Origin: Porpolomopsis calyptriformis | Taxonomy: Eukaryota; Basidiomycota; Agaricomycetes; Agaricales; Hygrophoraceae | Assembly: GCA_951640195.1 (NCBI GenBank) | Contig: OX621167.1 | Span: forward strand, 1,054,001-1,118,000 | Reading direction: 5' to 3' | DNA: 64,000 nucleotides | Shown here: positions 34,632-47,873 of the stretch, piece after piece | Layout: every line of letters begins with the position of its first letter | Position numbering within the stretch: the first letter of the stretch is position 1 | Notes under the pieces: model-generated | Databases searched by the model: none | What the model was told of the DNA's origin: nothing | What the model saw: only the letters and a program-made list of their open reading frames with translations | Position numbers and translations under genes: made by a program

Positions 34632-35945
34632 ATGTCTGGCGAGGTTGAGTATGAAGCACTGCCGTCCAACGCAGGACTTGGCGTGAGCTCTATTCTTTAG
34701 CGCCTTTGTGCACGGCTCATTTTTCCGCGTTTGTTCAGGTCAGTATGCTGGCAGGTGCTCTTGTGAGTCGTTTCTAGGAGGAACGGACAAACGCATTCCC
34801 GCTGCTCGGGAGAGAGACTAAGCAACCTTTCATTCCGCGTATTCCAGGCCGGAATCACAGAACACGCAGTCATGTTTCCCGTCGATAGCATCAAAGTAAG
34901 TCAGCAGGAGAACTCCAATCTTTCCTCAAGTTTCTATGTTTTTAGACACGAATGCAAGTCTTTGCAACATCCCCGGCAGCAGTGTACACCGGAATCGGGA
35001 ACGCTTTTACTCGGATATCTTCAACGGAAGGGATGAGAGCACTCTGGCGAGGAGTGTCCTCCGTGATTTTGGGTGCGGGTCCAGCTCATTCCGTTCATTT
35101 TGGTATGTATGAAGCAATCAAGGAGCTGGCTGGTGGCAATGAGCGAGGAAATCACTGGTTTGCAACGTGTATGTCCTGTTTATTTTCCATTCGCGCCCAT
35201 CGGACTCAAAGTTGTCTTGTTCTCGATGATTGCTCGCTTTCGCTGGCTTGATTTCCGAATTTACACATGATATATAGCGTTGGCAGGTGCCTCCGCTACA
35301 ATTGCCAGTGATGCCCTCATGAATCCCTTTGATGGTAAGTTGGGTAATACATCTCTTTGCATTCTTCGGCCGACTATGCTTGCGACCATTGGCTTATAGT
35401 CATCAAGCAAAGGATGCAGGTTCATAAATCCGAATTTCGCTCGGTGTTTAGGTGTGCACACACCGTATACCGGAACGAAGGCCTGGGGGCCTTCTACGTA
35501 TCTTATCCAACAACGCTAACAATGTCGATACCGTTCACGGCAGCCCAATTTACTGTATACGAGCAGCTGAAAAGACTGCTGAATCCTTCTGGAACCTATT
35601 CACCGGTGACACATATCATTGCGGGTGGTCTGGCAGGTGGTGTGGCGGCTGGAGTGACGACGCCATTGGATGTCGCAAAAACCCTTCTGCAGACTAGAGG
35701 GACGTCCCATGACCCGGATATACGGCACGCGAGAGGAATGGTAGATGCTTTCCGGATTATTTGGTATAGACATGGACTGAGAGGGTTCACGAGAGGGCTG
35801 GCGCCGCGGGTGTTGACCTTCATGCCAAGTAATGCGCTTTGTTGGCTATCTTATGAATTCTTTAGTGAGTGTTTGATATTCTCGTTTACAATTCCTTAAC
35901 GTGCTAATTGTTTCTGCAGAGGCTGCTATACGCGAGTCCCCTTGA
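34632..35945 (+). CDS. MRS4: Mitoferrin-type mitochondrial iron carrier
   Basis: SLC25 carrier importing Fe2+ into the mitochondrial matrix for heme and Fe-S cluster synthesis. Exons 34632-34682, 34739-34762, 34848-34895, 34946-35168, 35278-35334, 35400-35864 and 35920-35945 give 297 residues. Three carrier signatures P-x-D/E-x2-K/R are seen: PVDSIKTRM, NPFDVIKQRM and TPLDVAKTLL. The N-terminal YEALPSNAGLG, MLAGALAGITEHAVMFPVD and the third-repeat GLAPRVLTFMPSNALCWLSYEFF are mitoferrin-like. The start comes from the short exon reading MSGEVEYEALPSNAGLG, the usual mitoferrin N-terminal pattern. No regulatory element was identified. Confidence 0.92.
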
Positions 35946-36082
35946 TTGATGTCGACCCAAAAGTAACCTGGATTGCTGCGCATTTTGTATCTATCTATCT
36001 TTGCAGTTTCAACTCGAACTAGAATATACATCCTTTGGAAAGCCTGATGATGATCACGTGAAGCATCCATCTCGTCTTCCCC

Positions 36083-38613
36083 ATGAGCGCCCACAGGAGA
36101 GGGCTTAGCCTGTGCTTGCAGCACACTTTCTTCTGTCTCTTGGCCTTTTCTTGTGTTCATTTCATTTGGGTTACTTGCTTTGTGCAGCCTCCTATCATAC
36201 AAACCGCAACGCTCGCCCTCTCTGTCAATCAAACCTCTCTGTCTCAGCCCATCCCCAGCGAAACTCGCTCGTACTCCGTGATAGAACTGTTAATGCGACC
36301 CGGTCTAGTCGACTCGAATTCCTTGACCGCAATTCTTCCTGTAACATACAGCTCTCTCCGCGAGATTGAAGCTATACTCGAGCCATTTCTCAATTCTGGC
36401 CCAAACCTCCGCGAAGTGATAGTAACCTGTCCAGAGTCAATTCTCTCAGAAACTCGGCGGTTGGTGCGAAAGGCTGTCATTGCTCTTGGAGATCACTCCC
36501 ACCTGGACTTATCATTGCGACCCTGGATCGGTCATTTGGACAAGAACGTTGCTGTGACCCGCGCGGCATCTCAGGTTACAACAGATTGGATGTTGCTTTT
36601 AGATGACACAGGCCTTTTACGCGTTGATAACCAAACGCGGAAGATGCTACTTAACCCCCAACTGTCGTCGTTTTTGGTTGATCGCGGAAGCAGAACTGGC
36701 TCGTCATCTGATGGATCCTGCGCTGTTATCCTGGACCTCCTTCAACCATATCTTCTTCCCCCTTTTGTCATGCCTACAGCTCTTTTCCCTCCGATGTTTT
36801 CAGAATCTGGCAACGTCTGGACCACCCTTAGTAAACAATTATCTGAATCTCTTGTTGAAGGTCTAATCGAGAATGTAACCTTGCCCGGGCCGTCAAGCCT
36901 TACTGGATGCCATCTTACCCCTCTAGAAGCCATGCTTCCCTTTAACGAGACACAATCCTCTAGCAACAAACCCCAAACACCCATCGAGGGCAACAGGTTG
37001 CATACACCATACCTTGCCCATCCAAGCCATGCCGTAAACTCCACGAAGCCGCCAGCAGTCTTCGCGCTACTTTTTCCATCCACAGAGGATATTGAATCTC
37101 TATCTTCACTAGTGTGCAAGCTGCTGGATAAAGGATATACGGTAGATATCCTTTTGACCGACCAACTCCCGGATACTAGGTCATTTCAGGGCGACTCCCA
37201 TGAATTTGTCTCAGAACAATGTCTTTGGCGATATGACATGATCCCCACTGACATACTGCGTCGACAGCGAGACGATTTCATTGCAGAGTGGATGGGCTCT
37301 CTGACCTATGTCCCTGATGTGATCATAACGTTGGCCGAGGATGAACTTACAGCAAGCGTCTCCCACCTCTGGCGTGGAGATTCCTCCTTTATCCGGCTCT
37401 CTCGGACTGATCTAATTCACTGTTTGTGGATGTCCACATTGTCTGTCGTGGAATGGAAGCGTCCGTCAGATTTCGTCCAATCTCAAGTTGCGCCTTCTAA
37501 TGTGTTTCGTAGACTGGAGCATCCCTCGTATCGACATCAGTATCATTACCGACGACCGACCTCATTCCCTTGAGCGTTTACTATCTTCGTTAACTAAGGG
37601 TATATTTTATGGTGACACCGTCAACGTTCGCGTGAACTTGGAACAGTCAAGCGATTCCGAAACGAAGCGAATCGCAGAAAGTATCCTCTGGGAACATGGC
37701 GACATCTTTGTCCATCATCGCGTGATTCTTGGCGGATTACTTCCTGCCGTGGTCGAGTCCTGGTATCCGCAATCTAATGATACATATGGTTTGCTACTTG
37801 AAGATGACGTCGAACTATCTCCGTTCTTCTATGCTTGGATAAAAATGGCTGTCTTACGGTATAGGTAGGCATTCGTTTTCGCCTTACGCAGGAATCTTAT
37901 CTCTGTTTTCAAGGTATGGCGAAGAAACGAACAGGTCACCACAGCTATTCGGAATTAGTTTATATCAACAGAAAGTTCTTGAACTGAAGCCGGAAGGCAG
38001 ACGACCGTTCAATGCAAGAACACTGTTTTCCAGCCTTGGTATTCAACCTACTCTCCCGTACTTATCTCAAATTCCATGCAGCTGGGGAGCAGTCTACTTC
38101 CCACAACACTGGAAAGAGTTCCACGAGTACCTTTCTTGGAGACTGTCGGAATCGGCAATCAAACTCAGCGACCCTGTTGTACCTAATGTCCGATCGAACA
38201 AGTGGACGAAATCCTGGAAGAAATATTTCATCGAGCTCTCCTATCTTCGTGGTTATGTCATGCTATATCCCAACTACGAGCATTTTGTTTCTTTGTCGAC
38301 TAACCATGTCGAGGTCGGTTCTCACGTCAAAGATCGCTCGGAGGCGAAAAGAGAACAATTCCTCCTACCGTTGATGAAGTTGCCCAACACTCGAGATACA
38401 GCGTCCATTGGACTTCTTGATCTTCCAGGCAATACACTTCCTGGCTGGAGCGCCCTGCCAATTCTTAACCTCACCGGATCACCGACGTCCTTGGAGACAT
38501 TGATCAGTGGTGGTTTAACCCGATCGATGGAACTCTCTGTATGCATCTCTACCCCACATAACGTGCGAGACCCTATGTGTACCCATGGCAATACATTTAA
38601 GAGGCTAGATTGA
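36083..38613 (+). CDS. Type II membrane glycosyltransferase-like protein
   Basis: Exons 36083-37460, 37513-37864 and 37914-38613 give 809 residues. A single hydrophobic segment near the N-terminus (FFCLLAFSCVHFIWVTCFV) suggests a type II Golgi or ER protein with a lumenal body carrying several N-x-S/T sites. The middle region PRIDISIITDDRPHSLERLL and the acidic GLLLEDDVELSPFF (Asp557-Asp558 as a DxD-like metal site) match GT-A type glycosyltransferases. FGISLYQQKVLELKP, CSWGAVYFPQHWKEFHEYL and MLYPNYEHFVSLSTNH are conserved-looking blocks of an uncharacterised fungal family. Donor and acceptor substrates cannot be inferred. The ATG at 36083 precedes the membrane anchor directly. Confidence 0.78.
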
Positions 38614-38751
38614 TTACATCCGGCGCTGCAGTACTATATCGTACTAGCTTTTGTCATGGGAAGCGAAACCCGAAATAGAGATTATGGATCATATTCGAGT
38701 GGCCTAACGTTAGTACTTAGTGGATTCCTCTGCGGAGATTGCGAGAAGGTA

Positions 38752-41700
38752 TCAGTGAGCTAGTCCTTCAGCTGAGGAAGACGATAACTGACAGGCCTTG
38801 AAAACAAATTGATTGCCGCTGAATTGAATTCCTAGTGCATTCAAGAATAAGTTAACGTTCGCCAATTTCGTCAGGGAATCTTCGCCATCGGCAACTTGAC
38901 TCATTTTAGCGTTCGCAATATTCTCCAGCACCTTCTCACGCAAAGTGGCAACCAAGACTTGTTGTTGCTCCGAAGAGGCATGCAATGCTAGTGCAGCCAG
39001 AAATTGCCAAACGGGTTGATCGATGATATCTATAGGTGCACTGTTAGACCCAGGCGGAAGCCCTGAGGCGAGGCGGGTAGAGGGGAAAAGTTGAAGAAGG
39101 TGGGGAGTAAGGAGTTGGAACAGATGATCCAACATGAGTTGCCTACACAATGTTTAGTTCTGACAAGAAGCTGAGGAGAGGAATCATCCTTACCACTGTT
39201 GGGTCTCTTCTGGAGATGGAAGTTCTGAGAGGTCGGTAGCGCTTGACATAGATTGCTTGATTACTTCCACACGACTGAGGAACAGAGTTAAAAGAGCTAA
39301 ACCAGGCTGAAAGTATGTTATGAGCCGAGATTCATGACAATGGATTCACCATCTACACACCCTTGTTTGTGTGATCACGGCGATATCACTTCGATCGAGC
39401 AAAAGACCCAGGAGTCCACTGACGAGTCGTAGACTGGCCTTGGCAACAACGGGAAGTATGCTCTGCAAAACACTTCCCAAAAATGCCTGTGTCTGGCGAT
39501 CCACCTCCTTACGTTCAGCGGTGTCTCGAAAAGAATCCAGCGAGGGAGCTTGAATTACAACATCCAGTTGATCGAAACAGGCGACAAGGAGGGTAAGCAT
39601 GGTAAGCATCTGTTGACTGCTCAAATGACGTGAAAGCCGAGGCAGTATCTTCTTGCCCTTAGTTGGGATTAAAAGGGAAACAAAAGGATGGGGATCACTA
39701 GAGTAGAGACATCAGTTTTGAGTGCTGTGAATGGGGGTGAGAAGATCTACCTAGTCTCCAGAGGGACCATGACTCTTAAGCCATCCCATATCTGCGTGAC
39801 GAGTTGCGCATATGAAATTTCCCTGGATGCTCGTGAGGACTGGAATGAAGTCTCTTTGATCGTACGCAAACTTACCACTCACGAAAATCCTCTTCTTCCT
39901 CCGCTGCAGGCTGATCTCTCCTCAGCTGCTCCACTCTCAGTACAAGATCATACAGGTTCTCCAGGATTACGAGAATTTGTCTGTGTGAAAGCGGATCTTG
40001 GCGAACCAGCCCGTCCGTCTGCAAGCGATCGTGGTTATTTAAAGCCATTCGCTGTGTGATAAACTTACTTGTGCGGCATTCCCAAGGGCCTCACGACCAA
40101 GTTTCGCGGCCTCCCTTGCAGCGCCTTCACCTTTAATGTACACAGCGTCTTCTTTGGAAATGTGAGCATGGGCATTAGAAAGTGTGGGGGATGTTCCGGT
40201 GCCACTGGGGTCAACCTGGAGAAGTTGGCGGGGGGCAGCCTTGTAGCTTCTACCGGATGTTTTACCAAGGGCTCCCTGGAGGCTGTGAAGTGCTATTGAA
40301 ACACATTCGTGTTGGTGGTCCTTTAGAAAAATTAGCGAAGAGTTAGGATACGCACAATGCAAACCTTTCTCCTTCTCTCTTATTCGGGAATTGTTGACAA
40401 TTCTCTCCACTTGAGCTTCCATTTTCTGCATGGCGCTAGGTCGTCGAGTCCCGCTCTTTTGGGGGAGGCCAAGACCGACGCCCCCACCAAAGCCAAATTT
40501 CAGGACCCGTTCGTCCTGAGATTGCAAACCCAAACGAGACCTCACAATGGCGCCATGTACTTGAGCATAAAAATCATCTGCATAAGGATCCTGGGTAACC
40601 AGTTGGGAAACTTGGATGCGTGTGATAAAATCTTTGTCTGACTGAGTCATGAGGTCGTTATATCGAGCCTAGTGAATGTCCAAAATGAATATTGTCATCA
40701 ATGAACAGAAAGTGACGAACCATATGAGCGATCTTGGCGGCTTTTCGACGTCTCTTTTCTTCCATCTTTTCGGCTTCCCCGATCTTGCGCATGGCCTCCA
40801 TTCGAATAGCGCCCTGCTCGTTCTGCATACCTCGCAGCATGTCCATTTGAGACAACTTTGACTGGAGGTGGTCTGATTGTACGGTCTGTGAAAGATGCTG
40901 CAGTGAGTGTTGCGATGGGGCTTGCAATCCTAGATCAACGAAGGCTGGAGAATGTCGGCGATGTTGTATCTCTGCCAAGGTAGGACGTGAGGGCTGATTT
41001 TGACTCCGCAACATTTGCTGGGTCAAAAGCAGACGTTCGGCTTCTTCTGAACGAATCTGCTCTTGAAGCTCCTGAAGACGCAATTGCTGCTGTTGTTCAT
41101 GTTGCTGTTGACGAAGGAGAAGCTGTCTCTGATGGTCATGGAACCGTGGCGACTGAGAGGCTGGGAGCATTCGCGGTGGTGGTGTATGTTGGTGCAATTG
41201 CAATTGCTGCTTCTGGAGGTGCTGCATTTGTAGACGCTGTTGATGAAACTCGAACTCCTGTTGTTGTTGGAGCTGAAGCTCATGCTGACGCTTTGCAGCA
41301 TTTCGGGATTGTTGGGCAGCCGCAAGCATTTCAGCCTCAATCTCCTGCAGTGTCCTAACGCCGGTTTGTGATATCCCCTGAGAAACAGACTGGTGACTTG
41401 TTGATGAAAGCTCGCCCGCGGACAAGTGAGAGATGTTGGAGGAAGATGATGTCCATTGATGCTCGGCGACGCGGTTGGTGCCGTTGACACGGGGTAGGAC
41501 AGAAAAAGGAGATTTATCGTCCCATATAGACTCTATAGAGTGGTTAGCGGAACGAGCTGTATTTAAAAACGATGATTAATGAGGAATGGAAACATTGCAT
41601 GAATGCCGTACGGGGAAGGCTTGATCTTGAAGGAGCGGTGTGCAGGTCAAATGGAGGAGCCTGCTCCTTTGGGATAGAGGCATTTTCTGGTATGCGGTCG

Positions 41701-41991
41701 AGAGGAGGTAGGGCAGGATGCGAAAAATCAAAGTCCTTCCCTAGCAAAAGAGAGAGTAGTCAATGGTTATAAAGGACCGAGAGATGGGCTCCTCTCACCG
41801 ATGCTGCCGGTTTGACCAAAAGTCTCGTCATTGAGTTCATCACGACCTTCCTGAAGTGCATCTCCGAGACCGTCATAACTTTCTTCCCCCCAAGTGTAGA
41901 CTGCGACGTCTTCAGATTCGTGCAGCCCACCTTCCAAAAATTTTACTCTTTCCTGTTCGAGATCGTCTTGTCCCAAGTCGAAGAAAGACAT
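38752..41991 (-). CDS. PAT1: mRNA decapping activator Pat1
   Basis: Pat1 links deadenylation to decapping, bridging the Lsm1-7 ring, Dhh1 and Dcp2 in P-bodies. Ten exons (41799-41991, 41612-41740, 40721-41556, 40365-40668, 40069-40292, 39876-40018, 39751-39822, 39361-39697, 39194-39306, 38752-39142) give 913 residues. The N-terminus has MSFFDLGQDDLEQERVKFLE and YTWGEESYDGLGDALQEG. A proline block SIWDDKSPFSVLPR and a very Gln-rich segment (about 200-290) follow, then IQVSQLVTQDPYADDFYAQV, typical of Pat1. The C-terminal alpha-solenoid (PatC) runs from KGKKILPRLSRHLSSQQ to the end. The proposed splice join 39823-39875 restores the W-E-x-S-Y-A-Q-L-V block. Confidence 0.92.
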
Positions 41992-42146
41992 GAGAGGGAT
42001 GAGAGCCCGAGCAAGATGAAATCTTTAAAACGTACAAGCCCTCGCGCAAGGCTGATGTGTGATGTAAAGTAGCTCGTAAAAAAAAACGCTGTACAGCCAC
42101 AGCCCAAAAAAGTTTAGAACAAAAATAATCTACACCCACACGACAC

Positions 42147-45100
42147 TCAGTCAATCTGCATCTTGTGCACAGTCTCTAAAAAGTCTAGCAATGTGCCCAC
42201 GCTCCAAGCTTGCGTGTTACAGGAGTCTGCGCACAGCTGGCCGTCCTCATTCGTCAACTCGGGTATACCAGCCCAAGCGTCGTTCTTGATATGCTGACGA
42301 GCAGCGAGTAGGATGCGATGGAGGTAGTGAAGTGTCACTTTGGGGTCCTGGGACAAATTTAATACCAATCCTATGTAAGATAAACCTTCGCACCTCTTTC
42401 CCAGCCCCGACTTTCGTATCAAAATGCAGATACGCTCGCAGGAAGTAGCCAAGAAGCCAACACCACTCGGGGCCCTAGCGGGTGAGTTTATCAGGACGTT
42501 TCGCTACACACAGAGAGAGAAGGCTGACGTTATGGTAGTTCCACCCCTTTGCAACGGTTGCGTCGGTTGAATCATCCGAGTTGTTGTACATCGGCCGATA
42601 TTGCATATCCCTTGGATCCAATGTTTTCATTCCAAGCGGACCCCGGAGGACTTGGTCAGCGAGCCGAAGAGCGTGTAGAGCATGGCTGTCGTCAAACAGC
42701 TCTGGCGCAACAGTCATGGCGACCGGGAAGTTCGGCCTGAACTGGTAATCCGACCATTCCCTTCCAACTCCAGACCCGTAAACATCCTTGTATATGCCTC
42801 TTCTGTTGATGAGACTGGGTGTCACATCATACATCTCGTCATCCTTCGGGTCTTATAGAGAAATGTTGTATCTCGCAAAGCGGAAAAGTGCATCAACACG
42901 TACCCAACGGTATATAGTAGCACTTTTCGAATGAGTTTTGCACTAATGTCTCCCATTCTCTGTAGGTGACCAAACGAACCTGGCCATTAACTAGAAGTCC
43001 AGATGGTAAACGTTAGCGAGACCACGAGACGCAGCTAAATTCACTCGCCCTCGGCTCGTACGCCCTGGAATGGAAAACTATCCGCATCGGACAAGTCACC
43101 CAGCCACCTCAGCGTACTCTTCAGCAAACCAGTGATCTCGACTGGCGCACCATCCCTCGGGGTTGCAGGAACTCCTTTGGTGCCAGCCTTTAGTGACTCG
43201 CCCATCTTGTCCATCCATGTCCCACAATTGTAACGACTCCCGCCAAAGATGAGCCCATTCGTCCAGTCGACCTTGATCTCGATGTTGAACCCTTCATGGC
43301 TCATTTGCGTGTCAAGATCCGGACCAGCCCCATGTTCCCGAAAAGAAATTCCTTTCGCGTGGCATTGCAGTATCTCTTGTATTATTTCGGCCACGGTGCT
43401 AGTGTAATTGTAGGCGGAAGGATCATTCCATAATACCCACGAATCGTCTTTGGGGAATCTTCGCCTTACGCGCTCTGAAAGAAGTGAAAGTCCATCTGGA
43501 GCGCTCAGAACGTAGTCCTGGATGCTCTGTAACATCCACCAAGGCGAATCACGCGAGTTGTACCTATGCGACAACTAAATTCATTGCCGAAGTCAAGCTC
43601 GAGAGGAATCAAAACTTACCTTGGATTCTTCACGGAGTCCAGCAAATTAGGAATCAACCCGTGTTTCAAAGTCGATGCAAATCCCAGAATATGCTTCTTC
43701 GCGTCCTCGAAATTGCCCGTTGTCAAGAAAAGTCCTCGTAAAGATATGAACACATCACGTCCCCAGCACCTTGCCCAATTAGTGGCAAAATGAGGCAACC
43801 CCGCCGCCAAACACGGTGTTATCTTTCCGGAAGTAAGAGAGGAAGACAGAACCAACCCATGCATTTGCACAGTACACATGGCCAGGTTTTGCGTGAAGTC
43901 GTGCCCTGTCAAGACGAACTCCGAGCATTGTTCGATCACAGCACGCCGGGAGGCCTTGTATGCTTCTGAAATGACGAGCGCGAAGTACTTTGGCCGCAGA
44001 AATGGTGGAGCGCTCTTCTTAACCCGCTCAAATCGTTCTCTGAACCATTGCGCAGGTTTCTCAAGCCTCGCTAAAGTTCCCGCTTGTCTAGTTATGACAA
44101 GTAATCAGCCTCAGCCCCACATCGAGTGAACGGAGACATACTTGAACAGTCGCGCATGCACATAATCCAGCGCCCATGTTCCATCTCGTAAATGTGCACA
44201 TAACGGATGGCCCAAATCATTAAATCGCATGATGTGTCTCAGTGGATGCATCCATCCCTCCAACCCGCAATAAACCATCTTGCCCAGCCCCGGTACATCA
44301 TACACGCCAAATTCGCCTTGAGTAATGTCACGTTCCTCGCCATCGGCACGATACAATACGATATTCAAGTCAACGAGATCCAGTGAGCCGAATATATCTT
44401 GTGCACCTGATGTGCAGAAACTGTCAAGCGACGTGTCAAGCTCCTGGAGTTGGGTTGCAAAGAGAAGGATGCTGCCTGGAGGAAAATCTTCGGGCACAAT
44501 AATTTCGGAAAAGGGACCTTCGTTATCTAGGCCCTGGGGGACGACAACGTGAGGGATGTGCACCAATGTTGAGGGAAGACCACGAATAATCTTCGGATCT
44601 TTGTCGATCTCGTACGAGGCAATGTCGATGCTAGCGCCCATGATGAATTTTACCCTCGTCTGACGAAGTTTGATTGGATTGACTGTAGACCAAAACAGGT
44701 CAGGATCTGGATGCGAACGGACGGTTACGGCGTACTAGAACCACGATCCTTCGAGCCTTTCGAGAATGCAGTATGGGCTATCAACAAGTACCCTTTCTGA
44801 GTACCCGGTTGGAGACGGTGAAAAACAATATACTGCACAAGGAAATATATCCAAGATCAGCTAGTGCCAGAGCGATAACGGACCACTCACATCGCCCTCT
44901 TGATGCACGTGTCCTTCCTTGAATTCACCTAGTACCATCTCCAAGTGCAGCGCATTCAATACCCTCCTAGCCGCTGCAATCCCACTCCTTTCCCCAACGC
45001 CGGTAACCTCATACCGCCTTTTTTCTGCCACAAGATCCAGCTGCTTAGGGTATAGTTCCTCGAACCCCTTCATGGACCCGATAGCCGAATACGAAAAAGT

Positions 45101-47647
45101 CACCAATGCCCCAGTGGATAAAGCGTCTTCTGCTGAACGCTTATCAAGCAAAGACTCGTTGTCATGAGTAGCGTCATAGAGTAGGGAGTGTGGCTTTGAT
45201 CCGTTTAACTGGATGGAAAGGCAGGAACGAATGGGACCTTTACCAGTGGGAGGTGGCAGTTCTCCCAGAACCATCATGGATGCGTCATCCATTGACCCTA
45301 ACTCCTGGTGTCAAGACGCGGGCACACATCAAAGCCGAGGATTCATACTCACCGAAAGGTTTCCCGATCCCATATACGTACAATAGCCTCGACAACTCCT
45401 CCGGATTCCACCCATTACCCATCTCTCTGATCAAACTATTGATGCCTAATCGACTCACAAATATAATATCCATCTCCTCACTCCCTGTGAAGAGCTCTGC
45501 GCACACATACAAATCGGGGTTCACTACCCGTGCGGCATCCAGCAGTGTAACGCCTACATGTAGTGGCGTAGAATGACAATTGTCGATGCGGAAGCCATGG
45601 AACATCCGTGCAAGCGATGTGACGTAGGTTGTCATGTGCGACCACAACCATGGGTTATCAGATGGTCTTTCACCATATCGCAGCTTCACGCAGTCGCTCC
45701 AGACTATAACTTCGCGACGAAAGTAGGCTTTAGATGGGAGTTGGGCAAAGTTTTGCAAAGGGTCAGCGTTCCAAATCCATCCATTATTGGCAAGCGAATA
45801 TTTCGACGGATCCAAATGTGCTTTTGAAGGTATACGAGTAAAATATGATTCGACAAGAGGTGACCTGAGTACTCATCTCAGCGCTATTGCGAGATACACG
45901 AAGCCAAAACTCACTGATCGGTTATGTCCCCTAATTTGGGTCCTTTCTCGTCTAGTCTCGTATACTTCACTCTGTTCTTTATATTTTCCAGAGCGGCTCT
46001 AGTGTCACCTTCCCACTCCTCGTAAAGTGGAACATTCAATACGTCCACGATCCGCGCCCATGCTTCAACGAGTGCGTCTCTATCATGGATGTCCAAAAAT
46101 GCCGCCTTGACTAGACCTGCAGCGATTCCTCCCTCCACGTGAACACCAAAACGGGAGGCATATTTCCCCAAACCGTTTACTTTATTTGAGCGCCTGAGTG
46201 TTTCCGCTAGCTCCACGACTGACTTGGAAGCCACATCAGGACCATCCCATGGGATGAGTTGTGCGGAAAGTGCATCCTTCACAGAGAGTTTCTCCCGGGC
46301 GACATCGAGAACATAGTATTGCCATAGATTGAGAGACTTGATGTATTCACCGAACGCACTCATGAGCATGTCAAGGTCCGCTTGGGAATTCACGCGTACG
46401 GGGAGACCCTTGGATGAGAGGGAAGCTGAGAACGCGAGCATAGCAGTATCAAGCTCCAAAGCGGGCATTAAATGCGGGCTGTTAGCGGGACTATAACCTA
46501 TTTCACGTTGTCAACCAGAAGTAGCATGAAACAGGAAAATACACGCGCCAGCTTCAGGATGTGCATTTAACCATGGACTGTCATTGGCCGTATGATTAAG
46601 AACCACATCAGTTAAGCTCAGCAATCCGTAATCTTCCCTGGCGATCCTCAAGATGCCTTCGATCTGGAGGTGTCTCTCCTTCTGCGAAGCGAAGAGAGAA
46701 GGATCATACTCCATCTGATTCCTTATTGAATATGGGCTGTCACTTTCTCCCCTCTCCTGCAGAGGAGTGTAATGCAGCATGTTATATCCTCGATCTCTAG
46801 CCTCCGAAAAATAAGACTTCCATTCAGAGAGCGGGCCCATCCATTTAGACACGACGGTAAGAATAGAAAGGCCGTCAAGAGGGATTTTGATGTTCTCTTG
46901 AGTGATCGCGCCACCGCCAGCGTCAAGTGAGAGGGGATTGGAATGGGCCGAAAGGATGGAAGTTCGCGCCTTCGCGCGGAGAATTGGATCGATGTTGAAG
47001 TATCCTTCTCGTCCCTTTATGCGTGCCCCTGACGCCTCGCCGTCGTACTCGACCCAATACACAAACGCTCCAGCATGCGAAATCGGTAGATCGACTGAGA
47101 TCGACTTGGAAAAGTCCGAGGGAAGTCTGACGCCAGAGTCCTTCTTAAGCACCCCCCACAGAAAATGCGAACACCTCACCTCCGTTCTGTAAAATTCTCG
47201 CGACCGAACGTCCCGCCATCGAGCGGAAAGTTGGTTTTGAATAGGCCGTTCTTGGATGCAGGCGTGCCAGCGTCGATAGTAACACGGAGAATATATGGTA
47301 CATAGGCGGGAGGCAAGCGAATGTACTGTAGGGCGCAGGTCGATAGAATGCTTGGCACCCAGAACACCTTCACTTACTGTTCGCTCTTTACTAGGACCGC
47401 CGTCCGGATCTAAAGGTAACTCGTATACGCGGATGGGACTCTCTCCTGCGTGCAAATCGGATTGAAAAAACTCGATTCCCTCATCTGCGGGCGTCTTTGG
47501 CGTGACTGGTGTAATGGGACTAGTCGAAAGCGAATCCTTTGGAGAGGTTGGATTGGGGTTGGATGGTATTTGGGTATTTTTGTTGTTCCTCGGAACAATC
47601 ACAGAGGGTTTGGGCTTGCCGGACTGAATTTTTTTTCCCTTTGCCAT
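42147..47647 (-). CDS. GDB1: Glycogen debranching enzyme
   Basis: Bifunctional 4-alpha-glucanotransferase and amylo-alpha-1,6-glucosidase that clears branch points during glycogen breakdown. Fourteen exons (47378-47647, 47180-47325, 46549-47126, 45915-46497, 45353-45864, 44891-45297, 44742-44832, 44142-44682, 43620-44087, 43049-43563, 42904-42990, 42529-42851, 42394-42474, 42147-42347) give 1600 residues. The GH13-like half has DVVLNHTANDSPW, GFRIDNCHSTPLHV (nucleophile Asp) and CAELFTGSEEMD. The C-terminal GH133 half has WGRDVFISLRGLFL, NCGTWMDKMGES, DVTPSLINRRGIYKDV and the end WAGIPELTNEDGQLC. The first ~60 residues are a low-complexity extension. Two introns, 46498-46548 (GCGCGT) and 42991-43048 (GCGAGT), appear to be GC-AG. 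Confidence 0.94.
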
Positions 47648-47873
47648 TTTTCGGGGAGTAAAAGGGGGGAAAGGATGGAAAAACGATTATCGCAGCAAGA
47701 TCGGGTTATATATGACAGATCAACGTGACGTCAATTTATCAGGAAGGTTCATTACCGTAAAAGGCAAATGCATGAGTTGGATAAGATGTACAAAACAACT
47801 GAGGAGTGCGATAACTAAAAGGTACAAGACAAATTCTTCACTGCGAACGCCTGGATTGGGGACTGCCCCAAAA

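Noticed and set aside
40987..41358. Plus-strand 123-codon frame rich in Val/Ala
   Set aside because: It is antisense to the glutamine-rich segment of Pat1.
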